DNA of 64,000 nucleotides from Brachionus manjavacas (lineage: Eukaryota > Rotifera > Eurotatoria > Ploima > Brachionidae), in contig JAHQIY010000002.1 of NCBI GenBank assembly GCA_019054805.1, forward strand, positions 4,712,001-4,776,000, in the 5' to 3' direction. This document shows positions 14,401 to 26,400 of this stretch, piece after piece. The translations under genes were made by a program, and so were the position numbers. Position 1 is the first letter of the stretch; every line of letters starts with the position of its first letter. The notes beneath the pieces are model-generated. The model searched no databases. It was not told the DNA's origin and worked only from the letters and a program-made list of their open reading frames with translations.

Positions 14401-17400
14401 TTGGCGTACACCACAAACCTGGCCATGAACGGCACAGCGATGGCCTCGCGGTACAGCTCGGTGGCCATTTTGGTCGCCTCGGCCACATTCTGGCAGTCCA
14501 TGAGCCAGAAGCGGGCCGACACAGTCGTGGTGAACGAGACGCACTCGTCTATGTAGGAGAGCGGCGTGTGGCCGGTGATGTCTTCCCACTGGGCGGGCGC
14601 CAGGCCTCCCGTGATGCTACACAACAAGCGTAGCGAGTAGGAGTCGTTGCCGTGCGAATAGTTGTTGATCATGCCTTTGTATGGCGACTTGGGCAGCGGG
14701 ATGGTGAGCGTGATGGCCTTGTGGAACTTTCGTCGCCTCGGCTCAATGGTCACTATTGGCGAGACCACCACCCGGTTGCCGAACATTTTGCTCACGAGTT
14801 CGTGCGCGATCGGCATCGCTTGCAGTGACAGCTTGATTTTCTTCTGCAGGGCCTTTTCGGGAAAGACCGCCTGGGCCTTGGGCACTATGGTCGAGCTGAT
14901 TACGCCGCCTGTCTCGCTGACCGCATGGGTCTCGTGTCTCACGCGCGACACCAAAGCAAAGTACTTGGGAAAGTCGTGCGTGATTATGCGAGTGATGCGC
15001 AGGCGACCGCTGGTCGACACTTGGGACAGGTTGTCGTCGTGAGTTGGCTGGCTGGCGGCGTCCGGCTCGTGGTTCTGGGCCGAGAGAAGCTCAAGGGTGC
15101 AGCCGAGCGCCTCTTCCACTGCGGACTCGCTCGCCACTATTGGATGCTCGTACCACTTTTCGCCAGCGTCACTTCTCAGTATGACTATTTCTCGCTCGCG
15201 TCCCCGCAGCGAGGCGTAGTGCGGAATTTCGAGCACCACTGGCCCCAGGAACTTGCATGCCTGCGGGCCCATTTCGAGCACGCGGGCCGCCAGAGACTCG
15301 CTCTCGTTGAGCGGCGGCGCCACTGCTAGTTTTTCTTTGCGCACAAACCGGCATGTTATTCGAGTGGGCATGCTGGCTCGTTTTGGCGGAATTATGACTC
15401 GCACGCCGCTGTGTCTGCAGCCTTTCATGGCGCCACCTCTTGCGTCCACCATAAAGCTGATCAGAAAGCTAGCAAAATAAAACAAATGAGAAAATGCTGC
15501 TCAAATTGAACAGGGCTAAGGGAACAGTCAATTTCTACAACAACACACAACACAAAAGGACTTAAGATGACCTAGCGGTAATTTTCGACAAGTTGTTTTG
15601 TGCAGCATTATTTTGATGGTGGCTCTTGGGAAAGAGACTTAATAGATGGACTTTTTTTTGATTTTTTTTTTGGTTTAATTTAAATAAATATTTTTTTTAT
15701 AATACAATAAAAACTTGGTAACGTTTGAAAGAGAACGAATTTGTAAGCATATTTTTTATTTGTTAAAAGTGTCAAAATAAAGAAGGAAGAAAAAAATTTT
15801 TTTTATTCTGAATTAAAATGATTTCTTAATTTTTTTATATTTATTTTTCTCGGAACTGATACTTTTTATCGAAATCCATTATAGAAAATTAATATAGGAA
15901 AATTACACAAGATCAATTAATTTCTTTTTTATAAAGTATTTTTTCTAAAAATTATTTTTGTCTTATTTCTACTTTCTTTTTTAGTTTGAAATTTTTTGTC
16001 ATATTCTCTAAAGTTATTTATTTTCAAATTTTTATTTTATCTTGTTGGAGCTTAATCTCTTCCCAGATCAACAAATAAATTATTAATTTGGAGAAAAAAT
16101 TAATTTAAATACAAATTTGTTAAAATTATTATTTAAAACTGATACCATTCTTTCAACAAGAAAAAAAAAACTAGTATACTATGATATATTTTGAAATAAT
16201 CTAACTTGATCTTTCTTAATTTCTGATTTATCTCTTTTTAAAAATTGTCTTTTTTCGATAAAAAAGTTTTCGATGAAACGTGGTAGTGTCGTTTATTTCC
16301 TAAGATGCTTTTTCTTTTAACTATACAATTTAGTTAAATTTCAACATTATTGAAGTCGATCTAATTAAAAAACTTTATTACAAAGCTTGGCTTAGGTTAT
16401 TTGGTCGACTTTAAAATATATATCCCGTTGAGAGCATCCTCTTTACAAATTTAACTACAAATGAAGGGATTTAGAGATCTCAGATAATGGTTCTTAAAAC
16501 GAAATAAATTTTAATTCCAAAATTTAAAAAAGAAAAGGTGTAAAAGCGGAGCTCAGCATTACAAATCGAATATACCCGACTCAATTCTTTATTTGCTAAC
16601 TCACAATTTCTTCTTTGTTCCTGAACTCTCAAATATTTAAAAATGTATGACCTGTCATTCTTATTTCGATTTATCTAACTCAATTTCTTCTTTTTTTAAC
16701 TTATACCATGTTTTACTTTTTCTTTTAAGTTTTGATTTTTTTAATCTAAATAAGTATTAGACCGAAACAAATAAATAAAAAAAAAATATATATAGCAAAA
16801 GAGTTCTAAATATGATTTGAATGATATTAGTTTATAAGGAGGAATTATTTAAATACATAATCAAATGGTTCGCACTCAGACTGGAATTAAAATTAATTGA
16901 AGTTTTGATCTAAAGATTAAGTAAGCTTGAAAATGAAAAAATCAAAATTTACTAAGTTTGGCCGAGATAATTAGACTGGAAGCATACTTGTCGAAAATCA
17001 CGAATACCTTTTTTTTCTAGTTTCTAACTCTTGAAATGCACACTTTGACTTACTCTTTAACGTGAGCATTAAATTGAGCTCCTGATGAATTTAAATTATC
17101 GGCATGACTTGAGAATACACTAAAGTCGATGCTTTTCTGGTATGAACTCGTCAAATTTGTAAACGAATTCAAATGCAAGCTAAATACGGTAACAACATTT
17201 AACATAAAAAAATTTTTTTTTTGGTGATCTAGATATTTTTTAGACACAATTTTATTTAAAAATTTTTTTCATTACATTTTGAAATTAAAATGTTTAAATA
17301 TAGCTCTAAATCAGTATTTTTTTTTGAAATTTAACAAAGCCAAATGCTGGATAATTTGTTAAAAGTATACAATTTTACTTCAGCCTTTTAAAAGTATAAA

Positions 17401-20400
17401 TTCTTTGAATGTCAAAAAATAAATTCTTAAATTTTTTTTATTTGCATGTAAGACAATCACAAAAAAAACGAATTTCCTAACCAGAAGGAAATATTTGGTT
17501 TTAAACTACAAAAAGAACATTCTCTTTTGCCTTAAAAAAGCCAGAAGGTATAGAAAGCATGTTCTTTCTTACCAAAAAAAAATTCTTTTCTTTAGACAGT
17601 CATTAATCTAATCTATAAAAAACATCCCTTCTATTAGAGATTTTTTAAAGCCTCCATTCTCAATAGCTCTTAAATTTTGTCTCAATTCCTTGATTTATTG
17701 ACAAAATTGAGCAGGAATGTTTATTTTCTGGGGTTTTTAAAATTTAGATGAAAGAATTTAGCTTTAAAATATTTAGCAAAATTAAAATTGTGTATAAAAA
17801 ATACTAGATTTTTTTATAATATTTAAAAACACAACATTTAAATAAATTTTTTTAAATTGTCTTACAATTTCCATTCTAACTTTCTGTTAATTGAAAAAAA
17901 AATTGATAAAATAGATAAACAAAATAAAAAACCTATTGAAAAAGAAATAAAAAAAAATTCTATTTACCCAGTTGATTTGGGCTTTGATTCAATTGGTATG
18001 TTATCAGTTTCGTTGAGAAGATTGACGTGTTTGGAGCTAGCATATCCGTTGTAAAAACTGCCGTCCATCGACTCGGCCATAGACATATTTCCAAGTGAAT
18101 TGGCAATGAACTTTTCTGGTTGCGGCTTTGCTTGTTGAATATTTGGGCTTTCGGGCCTCAATTCTTGTTCATTGATGTGATTCTCGTCTTGGTTTGCCAC
18201 AGGATCCAAATCAGCATTTAGGATCGGTGTCTGAGGACTTGGTAGTTTAGAATCGTCACGTTTGGGAGTTTTGGGCGTCAAAGCAAGCGAGTCGTCTGCA
18301 GCATTGTTCAAATCGGCTTCGTTTGTCAAATACTTGTAGTGCTCGGCATCTCCAAACATGGCTTCATCGCCTGTTATTTTAAAATTAGAATAAATACGAC
18401 AAGAATGCTTCAAATTGATGAGGCGAAATGAAAATAGATAAAAGAGAGATTTGTTTAAGAGGAAAACACAATTTGAGAGCTAGTCAGTGATTAATAAGGA
18501 AATAATGAATAATTAAACTATTTGGGAGAGTTTGCTCAAGATAAATTATTTTTAATTAATTCTTATCTTATCGAGATAAAGTCTATGTTTGTTAGAAGAT
18601 AAAAAAAAGATCTCTCTCATTTATTATAAATGATTCACTCCGACTCGTTTACAAATTTGATCGGAGTGTTTCTATTTTTTATTACAGATAGTAAAATAAA
18701 TAGCAAAAATGGATGGGAATATTTACCCATTTCATCTTCAGAGTCGGACATAAATGTCTCTTGCATAGTCTCGGGTGTTTGAACTTTGTATTTTTCTTCA
18801 GTGGTCTTAATGGTTGTCGACACAAGTGTTGTCTGGGTGACTTGACGCAATTCTTCTATCACTGATATATAGCCTAGGCGTTGGGCAATAGCCAAAGGAG
18901 TTTGACCATTCTTAAATTTTGATAAATAAAAATCTTAAAAACATATTTCTAAAAATGAATCTTACATTATTTGTAATATCAGGCGATGCGCCGTGCTCTA
19001 ACAGTAATTTGACAATAAGAACGTGGCCTTGTTGAGCTGCGCAATGCAATGCTGTAAATCCGTGCTATTTAAAAAAAATAAATCAAAATTGATTTTATTA
19101 TTAAAACAAAAACAAAACAATAATAAAAACAATCCGACACAACTATTTAAATTTTATGCATATTTATTTAGTTGGTCATTGTAAAAAGACACGCTTTAAA
19201 AAAAAAAGATTAATGAGGGCAAAATTGAGTTTATAGAATAATTTAAAGTTCACAAAAAAGTGAATAAATTAACATTGAAAACAATCGTGATCGAATGGCT
19301 TAAAATGGACTTGAAATGCAAATTTGAATATGGCTATTAATTTGATACTATTTTCTCAAAAAGTTAATATTTAGTTTTTTTCCTCTCAAATATTTGATTA
19401 TGGCTGATATATTTCTATTTTTTTTTTATTAACTTGTTAAATTTTAAGACTAAATTTTGACTAAAAATATTTACTAATCAATCTATTGATTTTTTTTGGA
19501 ATTTAAAGAAAATGTTTGCTTTCAAATAGCTTTGAAAATTTAAATTAAAAAAATTTTGTTTTCACCACTACTTGGAAACGAGCGTTTTCTTTTAAACATA
19601 TCAAACTTTCTAAAAAATGATCAGATTAATTTTAATAAATTATAAATATTTTTCAAATTAATTTTTTAATAGTTATTTCCAAACAGCTCTCAGTTAAAAG
19701 AATTTCTTGAATTTATTTTAAAACAGAGAATAAAATAAAATTTTTTGCAATTTAAAAAACCAACCTTGGTTGAGACCTATATGAATAAATAGAAAAAGTC
19801 CATGTCTTTTATTTAACATCATTATATTAAAATTAAGTCAAAATTTAAAATTTTTTTTCGTATAAAATAAAAGGTGAAATTTGTGGCAACATGAATTTTC
19901 TGCCAGGTTAAAAAGCCAAAAATTTTAGCTTAATCATTAGACCTGGACTTTTTCAATATTTTCCAAAAAGTCAAAGTTAAGATTTGATATGTGACCAATA
20001 CAGCTCTGAAATTGTATCAAGAGTCGGATTATCCTTGGTTTTTGCTTAACTCAAAAAACAAAAATTCTATTTTCTTTATTCTAATTGATATTCATTTAGT
20101 TAGAATAAAATTTTAAAATCATGAAATTCAAGTGAACACTTTAGATCATAGTAAAACCAATTTTAATCCGAATAATAAATCAAATTTTTTCTTCTAAAAA
20201 ATTTATTAGAAAAAATTTTGGCATTTCTTAGAAAAATTTTAAACTTTTTGCTAATAATAATAAACCCCTAAATTTAAGTTAAGACTAAATTAATAAAAAG
20301 ACCCTAATCTTCTGCTTACCCCTCAGCTAGGGCTCTGCCCCGGGCCCCGACAGGCTGAAAAAACTATTTGCTTTTTTTATTCAAGAATTTACACAAACTT

Positions 20401-23400
20401 TGTATTATTTAAAAAAATAAAATTCTTTTAAGTTTTCAAAAATATGCCAAAAACCCATGATATTGTAAATTGTTTTTGATAAATTAATAGTTGAATAGGA
20501 CAACCATTAAATGAATCAAATCCTAAGAATCAAATTTAAGACATACTAAAAATTTTACAATCATTAAATTTAAACTAAATTTTGCCATTATTTATAAAAC
20601 TAAAACCAAACAAATAGACAAAGCAAAGCAAAGCACAATATTAAATCAACAACGGTCCTTAGCTATTAAATTTATCTTACTTTCTATAAATTGATAAAAT
20701 CATTAATTTTCAAATTTAATAAATTATTTAACAATTTTATTGGAACAAAAAGCAAAATTATCAATTACCTTTGTGGTTATGTTAACATCGGCCATGTGTC
20801 CGAGTAAAAATTTGACCATGTTGATTTGTCCAAAGTGACATGCCACGTGCAACGGCGTGTAACCCGCTTTTGTTTGTGGATCAATGACAGCATTCATTTT
20901 GACAAGAACAGCGGCACAATTTACTTTGTCCTCTTGGGCACACAAATGCAATGGGGTGAGACCATTTTTAGACGAAGCGCCCGGTTCTGCTTTGTGATCC
21001 AAGAGTAAACTTGCCATGTCCAAGTGTCCCTCTTGGCAAGCTAAATGCAATGGCGTGAATCCAGCATTAGACTCACAATTAGTCTGGGCGTTATATTCCA
21101 ATAAAGTGGTGGCTATGTCAAGTTGATTTTTTTTAGCAGCAATGTGCAATGCTGAATAGCCATTTTTGGCCACAATGTGCGGGCCAGCGTTGTGTTGTAG
21201 GAGCAAATGAGCTAAACTTGGCCGATTGTAGTGTGTGGCTACATGCAATGGAGTGAGACCATTTTTTCCCTGAATGTCCGGCTGGGCGTCTCTTTGTAGC
21301 AAAAGACTAGCTACTTTTATGTTGCCGTATTTTGCCGCAATGTGCAAAGGAGTGAATCCTTTTTTGGTAGTCACATTGAGAGAAGCGCCACTCTCGAACA
21401 AAATGCTCGCTACTTCTTCTTGACCCTCTTTGCTAGCAATGTGTAGTGGCGTGTAGCCGTCAGACGTGGGCGCATCTACATAAGCGCCGTGTCTCAGCAG
21501 CAAGGCTATTATGTCCGTATTTCCCAGGCGAGTGGCGATGTGCAGCGGTGTTTGCTGTTCTTTGGCCTTGGCATCAACAGAAGCTCCGTGTCTGAGCAAA
21601 ATGCGAACAATGTCTGTCTGATTGGCTCTGGCAGCTAAGTGTAATGGGGTCTCACCACGAATGGTGGGCACGTTTGGCAACGAGCCATGCTGTATCAAGA
21701 ACACAACTACGTTCATGCATCCCATGAACGATGCCACGTGCAAAGGGGTTAGACCCGACTCAGTAGTTGCCTCTTTGGAAGCGCCGTGCTTAATTAACAG
21801 TTCGATAACTTTGATTCGATTTTTTTTGCAAGCGATGTGAAGAGGCGTGAAGCCGTTGAGGGCGCGCGAGTTTACGTCAGCTTTGTGGTCGATTAGAAGT
21901 TTGGCTATTTTAACATGGCCACAATGAGCGGCCACGTGCAAAGCGGTCAAAAAGTCACAAGTGGTCTGATCGACAAGTTTGGGCGAGTGGTACAGAAGAA
22001 TGCGAGCCGCTTCCACATGATCGCCTTGGGCAGCCATATGCAAAGCAGTAAGGCCGTTTTTTGTCTTAGCATTTATTGGCGCTTGTTTAGCTATCAAAAG
22101 CTCTACTACTTCTTCGTGTCCGGAACGAGCTCCACAGTGCAACGGGGTCAAACCATCACGGGTCTTGGCATCTATTTTGGCGCCGTTCTCCAGCAGTAAA
22201 TTAACACTGTTTGCTTTGCCCCATTTTGTGGCAACATGCAACGGAGTTATATTTTGCTAATTTAAATTAAAAAATTAATAATATAAAATATATTAATAAT
22301 ATAATAATATGATAATATATTTATTAATAAAAGAATTTCTGTCTTTTAAAAATTAATCAAAAATATTTTGCTTTAATTTATTTAATTGGATTTTTTTGTA
22401 AAAAACAGAGCTTTAAAAGTATATATCCATTTTTAAAAATTGAAGTAAAAAAAAGAAAAATAATTTCTCAAAACAATTTATAGCATCCATTTTTACATAG
22501 AGTAAGGTTCGCGTGCAAAACCACACCACTATCTGAATTTTCAAAATCCGGCTTTAAAATTGTTGAAAACCTTGGAAATTAATTTTTTGGGTGAATTCAA
22601 TTTTTTTTTTCAATCCCACTCCCTCGAAGATTAAAAAAAAAAACAAAGTTGGTTATATTTTAGGTAAAATATCTCAAGTTCTAAAAGACATAACTTAATT
22701 AATTTTTATATATTCTGGAAGCCCATCTAAACTAAAATAAGTCTCAACTAAAATATGGTAGGTTACTTTTATTTATTATTTTACCAATTTTATTTTTTTA
22801 TTTTTTTATTTTTTGTTTTACTCCCTAAAGTCAATTTTTTTCGTGAATCGAGACCCGGAAAAAATTCTGAACAAAATGATGGAGCCATTTTATTTTATAT
22901 TTTTAATTTAAAGTCAAAAAATTATTTAAAAAAAAATGAGTTTGAAACAATTTAAATAAAAAGTAGTCAATTTATCAAGAATATTGACGAAAAATAAAAA
23001 ATTGGCTTTTTAATTTTTTAAAGTTTAAATTGCTTAAATTATTAACATTTGCAACCATCATTGAGGAATGTTTTTTTGTATTTCAGATGTAAATTGATAT
23101 TATTTATATTATACTATTTCCTAAAGCTAAAATTCAAATTTCTTTTAATTCTTTTATAAAATTTATTTTATTTTAATATTTAGAAAAAATAAACGAATAA
23201 ATATTTTATATTATAATATTCTTAATTTTGAAATATTATCTTATGATCTCAAATGATTTCAATCAACACATCGTCAAATGATGTAAATTTGGAATAGGAT
23301 TATTTGTAAAGGAAATATTCTACTTTTTGAATATTTTTTGCTTTTATTATTAGGCAGAAAAAATCAAGAAAAAGAATCTTTGGTATTTTTTTCAAGAAAT

Positions 23401-26400
23401 AAAAAATAATGCGAAAATTTTAAATATATTTTGAAAATTCGAAAATAATTTTTTTGCTAATTCTTTAATTTTTTGTTTTTTCTCAAAGTCTTGATTTGTT
23501 TTTGCTTTGAACAACTTCTTTAGCACTGGAGATGTTATCGTGACATTTTTTGATATTCATTGTGTCAAAAAAAAATTTATTAGCTTAAAATTTCTTAAAA
23601 TTAAAACCATGTTTGATGTCAATTTAAGACCTGGTTTAAAATTAGTGAAAAAAAATTCCTTCAGAAATCAAATCTCTAAAGACTTTAGATTTGTTTAAAT
23701 TTTGTTTAAATGAATTAAATATTTTTTTGGTTAATTCGGTTTTTGATTACAGAATGGAAAATAAAGTCTCCTCATCAAAATCAGCTTTTGTTAGTTTAGG
23801 AGGGAAGAAACAGAATTGAAAAAATTATTTTAAAAAAATTTATATATTTTAGTGTTAGGATATTTGACATAAGGCTTAATTCAAATTCTGATGAACAATT
23901 TCTATTATTTCTAATTTTTATATTTTTCATATTTATTTTTTGTTTCAAAAAAAGCTAAAAAAAAATTAATTTTTGGTGGATGCCAAACATTTTAAACCTG
24001 TATTTTGGCTAATAGGAAAATTAAAAAAAATAAAAACTTTGTAAAATTTTTTTTTCTGATTCTTGCTCAGATAATGATAACTAGGAAAGTTTGCAAACTA
24101 AGAAATATTATTCAACTTAATCTTAAAAAATTAATCTTCCAGAATATCTTACGATTGTCATTATTTTTGAGTAAAATTTTGATTAATTGAAAAAATTGTC
24201 TTAGATTAATTTCGTAATATATCACAGTATAGCAAATATAGTCTCATCATGAAAATCTTCTTTTGGAAGTTCTATTGAGAGAGTGTTTAGTTGAACCAGA
24301 TCAGACCTAAATTTAAATTTTGCTGAACATTTTATTTTTTAATTTGAAAATTTAGCTATTTAAAAAAGTTTTAAAAAATTTAATCACAAATATTTAATGC
24401 CCGAGCAAAATATTTGTGATTAAATTATCGTCACAAATATTTAACTTTTATGATTTGATCATGGCATGGCAAATGGCAAATATTTTAACCTGTATTCCAG
24501 CTTTTTAAAAAATAAATATCTCGTTTATATTGTAGAATTCGCTTGGGTTCTTTTTAATTAAACTTTTTGTTTTTAAAATTTTGATTTCTATGAAAACCTC
24601 AAAAAAATTTGATCTCTGTAGATTCTTAGGAAGTGCTGCATCCTATCCAAATTCTGACAATCAAATTTTTTTTTAATTTTTGAATGTTGAATAAAAAAAG
24701 AACACAAAAAATCAGTCAGAATTTCATAGCTTAATGCTAAAAATTAAAACAAGTACACGACTTTGTTCTTTTCTGTCGATTTTAATGTATTTTTTGACCC
24801 ATTATAATCTAAGAATCGTTTATATAAGCCTTGAATTCTTCTCTATATGACATGATATTATGTACTTTTATTCCTGTAATTTTAAAAATGTATCATATTT
24901 ATAGTCCAACATTACCATTAACCAATATTACAACTATACCGAATATTAAAATAATCAGCTTTTTCAACCAGTTCTTCAGTCAGCACCTAATTCACATGCA
25001 CCGTAAATTATTCCTTTTTATTTTCTCTTTTTTTTTCAAATTTAATATTCGTTTAGTTGTAAGATAAAAATTTTGATAATAACGGCTGATTATCCTATTT
25101 TTATTAATATTTCATAATTAGAACTTGATCGATTTTTTACGTCTTTTATTATTCAACATCCAAAAAATCAAAAGAATAATTGAAAAACAGTAAAATAGAT
25201 AGTGATAAAATAACAAAATCATTATAGATTCTTATCAAATTATTAAATTTAAAGCAAAATAAAATATGAAGTAATTTTTTTAATAAAAATCAGAATCTAC
25301 TTACTCTTGCTTCATAATTTACATTAGCTCCCTTTGAAACCAAATACTTGGCTATTTCAACATTGCCATAATGAGCCGCTATGTGTAATGGAGTAAATCC
25401 GCTCTTAAATATAAAACAAATGTTAAATCAAACAAAGTAAGATAAATAAAAAACAAACTTTTCCAGCCTGTTCAAACACAAATAACAACACAGACAAGGA
25501 TTAGGATAAATAAATAAAATGTAGAGTATTAAAACAACATCAAAAAAAACTAAACACACAGAGATAATTTAACTTACTTTAGTGGTACAATTAACCATTC
25601 TGGCCTAAACCAGATGAAAAAATAATTAATCTCTGCAAGTTTAACAATTGTTTTTTAACAAAATAAAAGAAAGAATAAAACCTCCGGCGAAAGGTCCATA
25701 TTAGGATCGTTGCTTAGCAGCAACGCTGCTGCCTTTACGTCATTTTTTTTAGCCGCTATATGCAACGCAGGTAGTCGAATTTTACCGCGTGAATCATTCT
25801 CTAGCAAAAGAGCTACAACCTTTTCATGCCCTTGCTGCAAAGCAACTGCCAGCGGTGTAAAGCCGTCTTCGGTAGCCAGACTTTGATTAGCACTATTGGC
25901 AAGCAAAAATCTGACAACTTCTAAATGATTTTCCTGGGCGGCCATGTAAAGCGGAGTGAAGCCATTCTGAGACCTGCAATCGACATTGGCGCCATTCCTT
26001 ACCAACAGCTCAACCACCGGCTGCTGCCCGGCCAAACTTGCTATATGCAATGCCGTGTTTCCCTTCTTGGTCGCGGCATTCACGTCCGCCTTTTGCTTGA
26101 GCAATTCTTCGACCACATGAACATGGCCTTCTTTACTTGCCAAATGCAGGGCGTTAAGTCCATTCTAAATTAAAAAGAAAAATTAAAAAAAAAATTTAAT
26201 CGCTCTTTATTAGAAAAAAATCTCACTGAATTGCTGATGTTTATGTCGATGTTTTCTTTTAAATATTCAAGCACTTTGTCCAAATTGCCGGCTCGGGCCG
26301 CGCGCAAAAAGCTCGCATTTGTCTCACTCTTAAAAAATTTTAAATTAATTTTTGGCAAATTGAGTTAAGAATGAGTCCGAGAATGGTTTGTACCCAAGAC

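Noticed and set aside
13578-15480. Plus-strand open frames of 60-150 codons across the ZU5/death-domain exon
   Set aside because: Antisense shadows of a GC-rich, highly conserved ankyrin exon. They carry no family signature, and composition explains the missing stops.
22755-25067. Several 60-95 codon frames inside the large ankyrin intron
   Set aside because: Phe/Ile/Lys/Asn-rich, as expected from AT-rich random DNA, with no motif and no splice context.
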